A DNA stretch of 64,000 nt from Pochonia chlamydosporia 170 (GCF_001653235.2 NC_035791.1:1922001-1986000); one strand, 5' to 3'. Numbered from the stretch's first letter, positions 32,377 to 45,175 are shown. A program made the numbers and translations. Notes: generated by a model not told the origin, from the sequence alone.

Positions 32377-35300
32377 AGGAATATTTCGATGATGCTTGAC
32401 TCGTCCAATAGTGATGGACGACTGTTGTGAGGAAAGCGGCAATGTTGTGGTGTGTAGGAAATGGTGTTGCGTTTTTCATGGACATGATGAAGTTCGACAC
32501 GGGTTATCAAAAAAGAGAATATCACTTGCATGGGCTGGCAATATAATTTCCTTTGTGGTTGGTTGGTTGCTGCTCCATCTACATGAATGTATCAAGCCAA
32601 TGGCTTTTCTATGTGAAAAAAGTAGTGTAAGAGCTTGAGATGGTTGATCTACGGGATGGAGTTTGAAGAGTAGCGCCATTGTATCCACTTGCTTTCCTAT
32701 GTTTTAGTTGATTAATGGACGTTGATGTTAAAGAAATTACTCGGATGCCAAAAGCCAAAAATTATACGGAATTCTCGGCCGGAAACTGGGGATTGAGTTC
32801 GAGTCTGGGGGTGGCGGCGCGGAGTAGATTCCTAGTGTCATCCTAATGCGGACAGGTTCGGCGAGATGGAAAGCTTCAGTTTTAACCAGCCGCTTTGGTG
32901 ATGGGGGACGGTGGAGCGGGATCATAGTGTATGGTCTTCCATAGTGGCCTTGGGGTTTGGCTGTGTTGGTATGTTGGACAATCGGTGGTGAGATGTGACG
33001 ATTGTGTTGTTGAATGCTATGTTGGCCAAGTGCAAGTTCAATACGTCAGTTGCCGATATCGAATCTGGATTAGGGGTGAAGTTCTTTGAAACATATATGA
33101 TCCTCTGATATTCAGGGTGGGATTATTCGCACTTTCGAACCCGCGGGATACTGTATTGGGATGCTGTCGTATGAGTAATTGTGTTGGATCTGATGTCGAG
33201 GTCAAAGATGGTAGGTGACAGGGAAGGAGCTGCTCTGCCCCACCTCAAACTGCCTGTCAGCTCTGAGCATCCTCAAACAAACCAGACCCAAGCAGACCTG
33301 ACTTCTTTGTACGGTGACTTTTGGCAGTGCACGCTCCCTTAACCCCCCCCCCCCCAGGAGCAAGAAAGGGCTGAAATTGACTCAATTGGAAACCAGGGTA
33401 ATAAATAAAGCTACCTGGAGAATAAAATGACAGAACTCCGTGTTGTTAAAGGAATCCAGGTCACAATGGCTTGTCATAGGGTAGGATGCGCATCCTTTGG
33501 CCAGACACTTGTCAATAGCCCGCATTCAGGATGTGCGCCTCCCAAGGACTAGTGCATCTGCACCGGTTGTGGTCAAGTCAGCCAACGTCAAACTTATCAG
33601 TCGAAAGCAAGCAGCACTTGAGCACAGAAGCTGGGCTTGTGCTGTGAAGAGTGGCTGATCAGCCTTTTGTGCTGTCGTCATTCCTATCAATCCTCTTTCT
33701 CCTCATCTCTCTAACCCCCGCTACATGTCATCATTCTTTATCTTTGGACCGAGGACAAGTGCATCGATCTTTGAAGAACGCCCAGACGGCCGCGTCGCTT
33801 TCCATCTCGATCTTGCAGGGTCCTTTGTCCTGCTGTCCAATCATCGTTATCAATAAAGGACAATCTTGCTGCCGATAGAGCTCTTCATCGGACTGAAGCT
33901 GGCGAACTTCAATTCACCAACCCTGGGAGCCCCGACCAAAGACCAGGATCCACAGGATTGCGACTTTGAGGCGGAAGCAGTGGCACCCACCCACTCAAAA
34001 GCAGCTTGAAAGGGACGAAAGGGTGATTGATACAGTGCTCTATTCACGCATCGTAAGGACAATTCCACATCGGATCACCACGCGGCGCAATCTGATGTAG
34101 AAATAGAAAGGGGTCTATGAGTCAATTCGCACATTGACACAGAGATAACTGCGCAATTGATGAAGAGGAATTGAGCCAGCACACCAAGAGAAACCCGAAT
34201 ATACACACAGTAGCACATCGGGTGTCAACGATACCCTGGTAAGTCAGCCTCATGCTCTCCCAGGTTCGCTTTGACCTCTACACTTTCCCCAGTAGAGTTT
34301 GCCTACATACAAGAGTTCTCGGTGGTTCATTGCCGAGCTAGAGGCATTTGAGCGGCAGTTGCCTTGGATGCGGTACCCAAGTTCTACGAGCTGGGTCTGT
34401 CACGGATGTATCTGGACATTGAGCGGCGTACTCTGTACCTCGAAGTGAATACGACCGGAAAGACACTTGCACATTGCGTTGTACCTTTTGCCTGCGGAAT
34501 GCTCCTTGCCTTGCATTGTACCCTTGATAGCTTTTGCCTGTTCGAGCATTTACTTACATCACCTTTGTCTAGTAAGAAGCAACCAGTGCGTGCCCTTTGG
34601 CAGCCAGTGAGCATCTCGAAGCTGGTACTTTATTTATAAGGACGGCACAAACGTCGACGGACTGTGAAGCTGTGCCGTTTGCCGCAGTTGGTCAATCGGG
34701 CTTTGTTTGGCTTGCGGCAGCTCGAGGACCCGTTCGTTGTTGCTGCTCGTGCATTTTTTTAATTGCAGGCCCGTGTCAATTGGACACTGTTGAAGAGACT
34801 GCAAATTGACCGGAGACGTCACGATTCAAAGATCTGGTCTGGTCGTGTCAGGTTGAAAGGCTTCCGGAGCTACTCTGAACTCACCAGGGCGCCATCGTTG
34901 AAAGGAGGGGCAAGTGCATGCCGAGCTGAGCTGGTTGGCTGGACCAGGCCGTTCTCCTCAATTGGATTGCAACATTTGAAGCCAGCTCCCACTTCTAGCT
35001 CCGGTTTTCCATCACTTCCGTTGCCGCATCCGCATCCGATCCAGCTCGATTCCCACCCTCCAAGACATCAATCAGACCCAAGACCAACCCACTCACTCGC
35101 TGCCCGCTCGCTTGCGCAATTGACGAGAAGCTGAGCTGAGCTTGGCTGGACTCGATTGGACTGGACTGGACAAGGCTTGGCCATTTCCAAAGTTTACGTA
35201 CTGTCCCCTCCGCACTTTGGCACAATACTGTCCAACAAGCAAGAAGTACACGGTTCTGGTCTGGCACTTCCCGTAGCTCTTGCCCCCCACTCTCTTTTGC

Positions 35301-35521
35301 TCCGCATCTTCCATCCAACCATCGACAACTCTTACGTCCACCAGTTTGGAGACCTGGTCACTTGCTCCTGCGACGGACCCAAACACCCACCTTGCGGCGC
35401 GATCCCCTTGCAACTCTTGCGTAGCCGACTTCCACCCTGCCTGCCTGTCGCCTGTCTCCTTGGCCAATTCGACTCTATCTCCTCCGATCTGCCTCGCCAC
35501 GTGCGAAGCACCACCTGCCCT
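32377..35521. other. 3.1-kb region upstream of the PKA catalytic subunit gene
   Basis: No credible coding sequence. It holds a run of 13 C at 33343-33355, TGGAC-type short repeats near 35149-35172, and a CT-rich leader from about 35180 to the PKA start. The frame of the PKA gene stays open upstream to 35156 but without an ATG, so it is read as leader. Most of this block is probably PKA promoter and 5' UTR. Confidence 0.55.
33343..33355. repeat. Poly-C homopolymer, 13 nt
   Basis: An uninterrupted run of 13 C in non-coding DNA. The exact length is uncertain because sequencing errors are common in such runs. Confidence 0.9.
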
Positions 35522-37322
35522 ATGCCTTCTCTAGGTTTCCTCAAGAAAAAGAAGACGCGGGATAGCAACCCCGACCCCTCTACATCCAACCCCACCAGTC
35601 CTGTTGCTGCGACATCTCCTTCCAAGACATTCGATTCCTCGACACAGCAGCAGCGAACCTCTGGCTCACAAGGAAAGACTGCCTCTGGGTCAGCTACAGC
35701 TTCAGGTCAAGGTCAAGGCTCAGCATCTGCCGCTGCGCCTGCCTCTCAGCAGCAACAGATGAATCCTGTAAACGCTCATGGCGGCACCTTCGTCTCGCCA
35801 ATGCCGCTGCAAACGAGCCAAGTCGACTCTCAGAACCTTCCTAGCATCACCAATCTTATTCACCAGCCTCAGAATGGTGCCTCTACAACAAACAATTACT
35901 CCTCAGCCTTCAATCCAGCTGCCCTAGGTGCTCAGATCAGCCATCCTCCAAGTGCTAGCCCCGGAACCGACCCTGCCCGTATGCAACAACAACAGCAACA
36001 AGCTTACCCACAACCTGCAATGCAGTCTCAGCAACAGCCTGGGCAGTTGCAAGATCAACAGCAGCAGCAACAGCAGCCGCCGCAATATCAGCAACAGCCG
36101 GTACAGCAACAACAGCAACATGAGCAGCGCATCCACCACCAGCACCAAGGAAGCGTTACTCGCGTCACAAAGGGCAAGTATTCGTTGGGCGACTTTGACA
36201 TACTGAGGACGCTCGGAACTGGTAGCTTCGGACGAGTCCATCTGGTCCAATCGAAGCACAACCAACGATTCTACGCTATCAAAGTGCTCAAGAAGGCACA
36301 AGTCGTCAAGATGAAGCAAGTTGAGCACACCAATGACGAACGACGAATGCTGAGTGATGTCAAACATCCATTTCTTATTACCCTTTGGGGTACGTTTCAA
36401 GATTGGAAGAATTTGTACATGGTCATGGATTTTGTTGAAGGTGGAGAGCTATTCTCGCTGCTGAGGAAGTCTGGCGTAAGTACGAAAGCTTGCTGATGGA
36501 GGTAGCCTCATACTGACGGATCAATAGCGTTTCCCTAACCCTGTTGCCAAATTCTATGCTGCCGAAGCAACACTGGCCCTTGAATACCTACACTCGAAAA
36601 ACATTATATACCGAGATTTAAAGCCCGAAAACTTGCTGCTGGATCGGCACGGGCACCTCAAAATCACTGATTTTGGATTTGCTAAACGAGTTCCGGACAA
36701 AACTTGGACTTTGTGCGGCACACCTGATTATCTCGCGCCAGAGGTAGTCTCTAACAAGGGCTACAACAAGAGTGTGGATTGGTAAGTTCGAAGCCATAGC
36801 TGCCACAAGATGATGTCATATAGTGGGTGGTAGCTAACGTAAATCATTGATTGGGTTAGGTGGTCATTGGGCATTCTAATCTACGAAATGCTGTGTGGCT
36901 ACACACCGTTTTGGGACAGCGGCTCACCAATGCGCATATACGAAAATATTCTCAAGGGCAAAGTCAAGTACCCGGCGTACATCAACGCGGACGCACAAAA
37001 TCTGCTGGAAAGATTAATCACGGCAGACCTCACCAAGAGATTGGGAAATTTGTACGGCGGCTCACAAGACGTAAAGAGCCACCCGTGGTTTGCCGAGGTG
37101 ACGTGGGATAGATTGGCTCGCAAAGACATCGATGCTCCATATACACCACCAGTTAAGGCCGGTACCGGCGACGCCAGTCAGTTCGATAGATACCCAGAAG
37201 ATCCTGAGAAGTATGGTGGCGCAGGGGGAACAGATGAGTACGCACCCTTACCAAGTTTGCTTGTGAGGATATTTGAAGCTAATTACTCTTTTAGATACGG
37301 AAGCATGTTTACTGATTTCTAA
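35522..37322 (+). CDS. cpkA: cAMP-dependent protein kinase catalytic subunit
   Basis: Ser/Thr kinase released from the regulatory subunit by cAMP; in filamentous fungi it controls growth, sporulation and infection-related development (family knowledge). Exons are 35522-36475, 36528-36781 and 36860-37322, giving 556 aa. Residues 1-220 are a disordered extension rich in Ser/Pro with several Gln runs, typical of the main PKA catalytic isoform of filamentous ascomycetes. The kinase domain is complete: P-loop GTGSFGRVH from residue 232, ATP lysine in YAIKVLKK, catalytic loop [11 protein letters not shown], activation loop [14 protein letters not shown] with the phosphorylatable Thr, and the C-terminal hydrophobic motif FTDF at the very end. 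The start context (CCTATGCC) is weak by fungal standards. It was chosen because no other in-frame ATG precedes it and [11 protein letters not shown] is a familiar start. The symbol follows Magnaporthe usage. Confidence 0.93.
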
Positions 37323-38169
37323 ATCGGAATGACCATGCGCCATGGTGCGACAGAAGTTTACTTATTCTGGATGTGTACAAACCGACGCGCGGCATTGGGA
37401 CGATATATATGATATTGGAGACTTGTCTCGAACGAAGACTGTTAGGGAGCAACTGATTATCAGTGTGGGGAGTTGGACTGGAACCTTGGACAAACGAATA
37501 TATTTTTATACGGGATTCAAAACACAAAAACTGAACAGCTGAACAGGCCACCTTTTGTTAGTCTTTGGTTGGTAGCAATGACTCGAGGCATGTGTATGAA
37601 TTACTTCAACATGATATGTTTAAAGATTGGCAGCACATGTGACATGCAACCTGGCTCTGGATTGTGAATTAAGCCTTTTGCCCACAAGTCGGAGCAGACG
37701 AATCTGGATGTCTCAAACTAGAACAAAGAAGAGCATTGGTGAAGCGATGACTTGTTTGACTTATATCACGGAGGATGCAGGGGTAGCTCCGACGTAGGGC
37801 TCCTCGAGTCAAGTCTCAAGCTGGTTGATTAAAGTCACGAGGCTGGGGTGGTGCTGTGCGTCTTAGTGACAGGGGACTCGGGGGCAATCTTGCCGACCCA
37901 TTGCAGATTTCCGCAAACCTCATCTTAAATTTTTGGCCAAATCAATTTATTTTCGACCTTGATGTGAGCGCAGTTTTTTTTTCCCTTTCCGCAGATTGTG
38001 TCAATGATTTGCGTTTGATTTCCCCAAAACCATCCAAGCGTCAGACCTTGTACTTTTTTGTTTCAATCCCCTCTACTCTGTACGCAGAGCCAAGAGCCGC
38101 TTGGCGACCGGGAATTTAAGGTTAAAGGCGGGGGCGTAGTTCTTCGCCTGCCACAGCCGAGCATTGAAG
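37323..38169. other. Intergenic: PKA 3' region and CorA-like promoter
   Basis: 847 bp between two plus-strand genes. No domain-bearing frame is seen. A T-rich run at about 37974-37984 and pyrimidine-rich patches precede the next gene. Confidence 0.55.
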
Positions 38170-40033
38170 ATGGACGACTACATGTTTCGGTTTTATGTGG
38201 ATGAGTGCAGGGCTGTTGAGGAGGCGACGAGTTATGTGGAAATATTCAATTATTCGGTGAGTCGGGAGAATTTTCGGCCATTGGGCGAATTGAGGCTTTG
38301 GATGAGGTAGACAATGAATTAGGGGAAAACTGACATCTTGTAGGATCCCTTTTACAACTCCTGTGAGGAGCATGCGCTTACGGATGATGAGTTTGGCAAT
38401 TTCTTGCGTCGACGGGTTAGTTTGTTGATGATGGATTGGATTTGTGGTGATGAAAGACTGACGGGAGTAGGGTGCGTTTGCTCCGCCAGACAACTTGCGC
38501 GAGGGGACGAAGTTGCTGAGTGGGATTCGGTTGATGTGAGTTGCTCTTCTCCTGCTAGTTGCGACGGGATCGCATCGAGTCGTTGAGTGTTCCTGGACTA
38601 ACAGCAGTAGAGTGCAAAAGAATGCCAAGGACAAGGATACGTTTATGCCCAAGGTTATTTCTCTACCAAAGGACTCGTATGCAGCTATGGTTCGGGAAAT
38701 GAAGCTGCCGTTTAGAGGGATCGAAACGACATCTGTAGTAGGGCCATTTTTCTGGTCCTCCTTTGACCAAGACGATGATGATCCTCACCTACGTACGTCC
38801 TTTGCACCGGGTACAACAAACCCAGCCAGACTAACAAAGCTCAGAAATCATCCACCGTAAATCAGACGTACGCAAAAAAGGCAAAACCCGCGGCTGGGAA
38901 ATGATGCTCTCGCACTCTTTCAAAACAAACATCACAACAGGATATCTCAAAGGCACGCCCTCGTCAGACATCGTCTCCGCACTACAGCACCTCCGTGCTT
39001 GTTCCGGACAAATCGGCCATCCTATGCTCTTACCCGTCATCATCCTCTCGTACGACTTGTCGCCCGCGAATGATCAGAAGCAGAGGGACGCGCGAGACTG
39101 GCTGCGTCGTCTGGAGAACGCAGTGTCATTGAGGAATGAAGTCGAAGAGCACGAGCAGTATTTCCAGGATGGACTGCTGGAAGTAGATGGCTTGAATCGC
39201 GATCTGGTCGAGTGCCATGGCCACGTTATGTGGAAAAGACCGCAGGCGTATCTAGCACTGGCGGAGGAGATGGAGAAGGCCATGGAGCGATATCGTGAGC
39301 AGTCGGCGGTTTTTCAAACCAGGAAGCTTTCTATGAATGGTGTTCATGAGGTGGTAGCGGATGCGGAGAAACAGCATTTCAAGGAGGTGGACAAGTTGCA
39401 TAGAAGCATGTCCGCACGACTGGAGTTTTATAAAGCTAAGCTGAAGGGTCTGGAGAATTACATCCACACCACCCTGGAGAGGTTGAAGGTGCAGCGGGAA
39501 GCTGTACGTTCTCACAAACACCCTATCTTCACCCAAGGTTGCTGACAAACATAGTTATACAACATCATGTCCCAGCGCGAAGCGAGACTCAACCTCGAAA
39601 TCGCCGGAGAACAGCGCCGCATCGCCCACGCCAGTAAACGCGACAGCACGGCCATGAAGACCATTTCCCTCATGGGCACGCTCTTCCTGCCAGGGACGTA
39701 TCTCGCGTCCGTGTTCAGCATGACATTTTTCAACTTCCAAGAGAGTACGCTTCATCGGCCCAACGTAATACACCTCCGCTAACTCTTCTAGCTGCGAAAC
39801 CCGTCTCCGTCGATTTATGGATCTATTTTGCCGTCACTGTGCCCATCACGGCTGCCATTGTAGGTATATGGGTGTGGTTCGATCGCCGGCGCGAGGCGCA
39901 GTATGCGAAAGATGATGAGGATCTGGAGCAGAATATCGACAAGATGGAGAAGGATATCATGTTCCATCTGAGAAAGAGGACGATGAGTAAGGCTCATACT
40001 TGGAATTCACTTAGTTCGCCGCCTCGACCTTGA
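38170..40033 (+). CDS. CorA-like divalent-cation transporter family protein (no GMN motif)
   Basis: Fungal member of the CorA Mg2+ transporter fold. Seven exons: 38170-38256, 38344-38415, 38471-38535, 38611-38792, 38845-39503, 39555-39744 and 39792-40033, giving 498 aa. The long cytosolic part includes SVVGPFFWSSFDQDDDD, KGKTRGWEMMLSHSF and REARDWLRRLENAV-type segments. A coiled-coil stalk leads to the membrane (EVDKLHRSM, YKAKLKGLENYIHTTLERLK, LNLEIAGEQRRIAHASKRD). Two transmembrane helices lie near residues 391-413 (TISLMGTLFLPGTYLASVF) and 427-448 (LWIYFAVTVPITAAIVGIW), followed by a charged tail. The loop after the first helix reads SMTFFNFQE, without the GMN selectivity triplet of true CorA/Mrs2. 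Cation transport is therefore uncertain. Introns of 47-87 nt were placed by frame and remembered family continuity; the small exons 2 and 3 are the least certain. Confidence 0.83.
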
Positions 40034-40412
40034 TTTTGGTGGACGCCGCAAATGGTGGGCTTGGATGCAGTTTAATGGTGAGAGAGTGTCAGGATGTAGG
40101 AACTGGAGCGGATGATTAAATTCTTGTATATAGGCCATGCCGTATGATTCACGACTTACGACACATACAGGACTGTCTTTACTAGATTGGATACGGAATA
40201 TGAAATTTGCCATGGTTGGCTACAGGAAAAGTGTTGTATAAGATATGGGTAGTATTATCGTATCAAGTAAATAAACATGTTCTAGGCCAGCCAAACAAAA
40301 AACGCCTGACCATGCAAATCTAGCGAGCGAACTTCGTCACTGCGCAAATCCAAAAGTACGCTGCCTCATAATCATGCAAAACTCCCCTTGTCCCCTGGCT
40401 ACATCCAACCAC
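40034..40412. other. Convergent spacer CorA-like / LMBR1 genes
   Basis: 379 bp of shared 3' flanking DNA between convergent genes. Nothing else is recognised. Confidence 0.6.
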
Positions 40413-42544
40413 CTACAGCCGAATCTGTCCGTCGCCACCAAACCATCTTCTTATATCAGTATTATTCTGAGAACTGTCGCCGTTGTCGCCGTCGCCACCC
40501 ATCCACTTGGGCTTCTTGATATCCTGGAACCATTTAGGTGCCTCGATGCTTTCGAAAGTGTTTTTCATACGATTGCCTAGGATTAAGAACATGTTGTCGT
40601 CCTCTGGATCATCGGAGGCGGGGGGACGCGAAACTCGTTCTGTGCGACGAACATTGGTTGACGGTACAGGTGATCGAATAGGAGACGCGCCGTGATCTCT
40701 GGCTGCTGGGATGGAGAGAATGGGAGCGGCCCTACTTCCAGGTCCACCCAAGGCCACCCTTGAAGCTGTGTCCCCTCGTCTTCTGTAAGTCGCTGCGCCG
40801 CCCAACTCTCGCTCGATAAGGTCTCGGCCTTCCCGCCAAGACCCAGTGCCATATGTCGGCCCGCCGTTTTCATCCTCCTCTTCGATGACATCGATTCCAA
40901 CAAACACACGCTTGACTTTCCCGTACAGCCCAAAGAGCGTTGCTACAACAGGGAAAAGAACAAGAATCGGGAACAGGTCATCGAACCATCGACCGGGTGC
41001 GGTTTTCTCAAGAAGCTCCCCAAGAAACTTGTAGAAGATGGTCTTCTCATACACCTCTTTTGATAAAAATGTCACAAAATTGTATGACAACGGAATGGTA
41101 AGCTTCGCAACTTGCATCGAGTACCAAAACGCCGACTCGTAAGCCGTGTTCCGTTTCACTAGTGCTCTGCCACGCCAAACCTTGACCTCAGTCATTGAAA
41201 GGAGCGCCGCCGCGCACATGTAGCAAATCCAGAACGCTGATACAACTTGTCCAGCAAACCCAACCTCAGGCTTATCCCCCACCCAGTGATGGACGACGCT
41301 GAGGCGGACGATAGATAGGCGAGGAAAAGTATATCGCACTAATTCAGACCAGACCACGCAGGCTGAGGCGAGAGCCAGGAACAAGCCGAAGGCGACATGG
41401 GCGTACGGGACGATATGGTAGTAGAAGATGTATCGAGTGTATGGTGTTAAAAGTCTTGTCTTGTCCCAAATTCCTGCATGTGGTGAGACCTCACCGAAAT
41501 CCAATTTTTTGGAAGCTGCCGAATTCAAAATCGCTTGCAACTCGGCTGATTCGTGCACCAAACGGCTCCATTCGTCAACGTATCGAGATCTGGTGTGTCG
41601 GGCCCGTACAAATCTTCGGGTCAGGTCGGCCAAATACTTTTCCGTAATTACTGGTGGCACAGTATTATTGTTGGCAGCAAAGATACCGGTGACATTCGGC
41701 GCCTGAGAAGGCTGGATGTTGGCCATGTCTTGTAGCTCCTCGATCCATTCTTGGAAATTCATGGCGCTGCCAGTTTTCCGACGAGCGAGCTCAGAAACCT
41801 GCGCTTCAACTTCTTCGAGATTGACCAGTGTGTCGTCCATGTGCTCGTGGACCTTTGGGGCTCGCGCTTGTAATCTTCGTAGTCTGCCGCTGATACTTGC
41901 ATTTCGAATCAAACGTCGAGGAATCGCAACAAGTCCGTGGCCCATGAGATAGATGGCGAGAACAAGACCCCAGCAATACGCCAGGGTCATTACAAGGCCC
42001 TTCAGGGACAAAAGCGAGGGCTGGTAGGCAATGAAGACATAGACCAGACCAATGGCGCTTGCACCCAGGACAATGGCATAGAACTGCGCATTTTGTTGTA
42101 GGGAGTATTTCAGTTTATCGTTCGGCTCATGGTGTCCGGCATCCGAGTATTCGCCCAAGATGGGTAAAATGGCCCTGCAGTCTGTAAGTTTTCTTTGGTC
42201 ACATTCAGCGACAGTGAGAAGAGGACGACATACCAAGTCAGAACAAAGGTGAGCCAGTAGGTTATTCGCCACGACACCAAAACAACTCGTTCAGGAAGCC
42301 ATATGCCCCTGGTAGTTTCATCGTCGGTAGCAGCGCTGGAAGCTAAGTCTATGGGAACGAGGAGGATGACTATTGACGGCAGCCATAAGGCAAAGAAGAT
42401 GGGGACAAGATAGAAGGCTGGAGTGGTTCGCAACGGAAGGTAGTATCGCAAGATGAAAAGGACGATGACGGATATCACGAGCAGCGCAATAATGGAAAAG
42501 ATGATAGAACCGACGGGCGCGACACTGCTGGTGATGTGAGCCAT
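40413..42544 (-). CDS. LMBR1/LMBD2-type multi-spanning membrane protein
   Basis: Member of the LMBR1-like family of polytopic membrane proteins. Minus-strand exons are 42544-42234 and 42174-40413, separated by a 59-nt intron, giving 690 aa. At least eight hydrophobic segments are visible: SIIFSIIALLVISVIVLFI near the start, then AFYLVPIFFALWLPSIVI, the segment ending FVLTWAILPILG across the splice, AIVLGASAIGLVYVFIAY, GLVMTLAYCWGLVLAIYLMG, a cytosolic coiled coil (HEHMDDTLVNLEEVEAQVSE), HVAFGLFLALASACVVW, and the YEKTIFYKFLGELLEKTAPG to FPILVLFPVVATLFGLYG region. The C terminus is disordered, Arg/Ser/Gly-rich, ending MGGDGDNGDSSQNN. The function in fungi is not established. The splice uses the second AG (CTGCAG); the earlier CTTACAG would bring in a stop codon. 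Divergent from hat1 across 1.05 kb. Confidence 0.88.
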
Positions 42545-43592
42545 GGTGAGCGGCCCATAAGCAAGTCCATGCAGGCGTTGCAAAAGGACAGAAAGGAATA
42601 GGAAGGATTGGTGTAGATGGTTGAAATGGAGTTGAGGCCGGGATTGCCGTACATCAAGCCAACCACGCGGATGTTCAAGTCCGGTGTCACACGCCAGCAC
42701 TAACAATTAGCCTGTACTGGCCTGACTGGCTGTTGCCTCCAGCAGCTTGCGTCGCCCCCTGTGCTGCTCTGCAGGTCCCATGACGCAATGCCAGCACAAA
42801 GGCATGCACCAGCTTGGGCTGTTGAACCATTGAAATGTGGAGCCAATTGCTTTTCCCTTGAGCTGCCAGAGGCACTTCGCACAAGCTTTCCATCATCATG
42901 TCTCATAATTATATGCCACGAATTAGCTGGGAGTTTTTGTACTCGAAAGGCCTTTCATGGTTGCCGTTGATTTGTTTCTATCATTATCCACTCCTTATAC
43001 TTCTAGCTGTTAGCCAACCGTGTGACAAAGAAGCATCTACATACAGTCTGTGGCTGAAAGCATTTGCCCACATCCAAGGACTCCCGTAAATGCAGACATA
43101 TCTCAATACGATCTGGTACACTTTGTGATACATGCAGGCGACGTTTTGCGCAGTAGGCGGTCAAATATTTGTGACATCCACTGGAGTATAGCCAGAATGC
43201 ATCACCGTCTCGGAACGACGTTTACATTCGAAATTCTCTATACAGCGTGGAGCTGCTATGTAACACTCTACTATCACTTGATTAATACTTGTTTGATAGG
43301 TTGGTAATCCAATCATTCAATGACATGTTCATACCATAACCTTTAACTCTGGCAGCACCTCTTGCATCTCAAATGTGGGGCCACAGGCATTGGTGAGCTT
43401 GCATATCTTGTGCAAGGAGTTATGCAGCAAATGTGCTCCACACCTGAGCTGTGTGCTGTTTAATTGATTCGCGGTCAATCGCGTTGAAGCCCGTCTCATC
43501 GCGTCTCCCGCTGCCGCTGGCAAACTCAATCTCTCACCACTTTCAGCTCAAACAAACCCACGCACAGCCATTGACAACAGCCTTTGTCGCAT
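42545..43592. promoter_or_regulatory. Divergent intergenic region LMBR1 gene / hat1
   Basis: About 1 kb between head-to-head genes. No coding signal with domain support. Specific promoter elements were not identified. Confidence 0.55.
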
Positions 43593-45175
43593 ATGTCAAT
43601 CATGGCCGCCTTACCTGATCTCGCTGAGTGTAGGTCTCTCACTGTTGCTGCGATTTCGCCGTCTTTGGAAACTGACGGTCTCTAGGGTTCGCCAACTCGA
43701 ACGATGCACTCAATGTGAGCCTGGTGTCTCCCTCCAAGTCTGGGCTTCGACTTGTTGGAACGTTCCACCCCAAGTTCACGTACCCCATTTTCGGCGAAGA
43801 AGAGAGGATTTTTGGCTACAAGGATCTTAAAATCAGTTTACGATTCCGGGCGAATGATATGCGACCACACTTGGAAACTACCTACAGCAAAAAACTGAGT
43901 CCTCCTGCTGGCGTAGAAGAACCTACAGACATCAACGCTGTGCTCCAAGAAGGAAATCATTTGCCGAAAGGTAACGCACATGCCACAAAGCAGAGACGAA
44001 GCGACCAGTAATACTAACTTCTTATAGTTGCCTTTGTCAAGAGTGCCGACTTCGAGAGCAGTGCTCAGCAACTTGGCGACAATTGGACACCTCCTGGAAC
44101 CCTTCAAGAGACCATCGATGGCCCCGATGGCCAATATGAAATTTGGAGAGGCAGCTTGGAGGATCCGGCCATCAGACAACTAAACTCGCGCATTCATATT
44201 TTGGTGCCTTTGTTCATCGAAGGTGGTTCCTACATTGGCCAGAACCCAGAGTCCGACTCACCCGACATCGACCTATCTGATGCACACCGTTGGACAGTCT
44301 TTTTCCTCTACCGCACACAGAGATCAGATGACGAGCCTGATAAGAAATCTTACGTTTTTGTTGGATATTCCACTGTATATCGATTTTTCTACTTTGGGCG
44401 AGCTTTGACTCCGCCACCGGAGTCAGGAGATGCATGGGAATTGCCCGATGGCAACTTCGACTTGCTAAACCTGCCATGCAGAACCAGACTTTCTCAATTT
44501 ATTGTCCTACCCCCTTTCCAGGGCAAGGGTCATGGGGCTAAGTTGTACAAGTCCATCTTCCAACATTACCACAAGCATGATCAAACGTATGAATTCACCG
44601 TTGAGAACCCCAACGAGGCCTTCGACGATTTGCGAGACGTTTGCGACCTTTCTTTCCTCAAGACAATCCCAGAGTTCAGCAATCTCAAACTAGACTCGTC
44701 AGTTACAATTCCCAAGAAAGGTCTTGTACCGAATCTGGTTGTGGGAGGAGACAAAGTTGAAGAAATCCGTATCAAGGCAAAGATTGCCCCGCGACAGTTT
44801 CATCGGGTGCTAGAGATGTATCTGATGTCTCAGCTTCCAGCATCAGTGCGACCATCTATGGCGTTGGACGATGATCCTCCAGCTCCCACTCAGGCAGACA
44901 AGCATCTGGAACGTTTGTGGCAACTTATTGTGAAGCAACGACTGTACAGACACAACCGGGATGCCCTCTCTCAGATTGAGCAACCTGAACGTATCGACAG
45001 ACTGCAAGAGACTTTGACAGGTGTTGAGTTAGAGTACGCTCGAATTCTGGCGGCCCATGACCGTGCCGCGGGTCACACCTCCGTTTCTAGTCCGGCCCAG
45101 TCCAACGGGAAGCGCAAGCTCGATGAGACTGGGGATGAGAGTGCAAGCAAAAAGGCGAGAGTAGAAGATGCTTAG
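43593..45175 (+). CDS. hat1: Histone acetyltransferase type B catalytic subunit Hat1
   Basis: Acetylates newly made histone H4 at Lys5 and Lys12 together with Hat2 before nuclear deposition (family knowledge). Exons are 43593-43629, 43686-43970 and 44028-45175, giving 489 aa. The N-terminal Hat1 domain begins WFANSNDALNVSLVSP and includes FHPKFTYPIFGEEERIFGY. The GNAT fold follows, with RLSQFIVLPPFQGKGHGAKL; Q272-G273-K274-G275-H276-G277 is the acetyl-CoA pyrophosphate loop. ENPNEAFDDLRDVCDL is the family's substrate-side motif. The C terminus is Lys-rich (SNGKRKLDETGDESASKKAR) and probably holds a nuclear localisation signal. A second in-frame ATG three codons later (43602, ATCATGGCC) has a better context and could be the real start. 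Introns are 56 and 57 nt with ACTAAC in the second. Confidence 0.95.

Noticed and set aside
33651..33878. Small secreted protein-like frame with a hydrophobic N terminus
   Set aside because: It begins at GTG, not ATG, and has no supporting context. It is probably part of the PKA upstream region.
35156..35521. Upstream in-frame extension of the PKA catalytic subunit
   Set aside because: Open but without any ATG (the frame begins at TTG), and CT-rich like a leader.
42177..42272. Reading the LMBR1 second exon upstream of 42174 as coding
   Set aside because: The extra residues come from intron sequence. Using the earlier AG (CTTACAG) would also give a stop codon at the junction.
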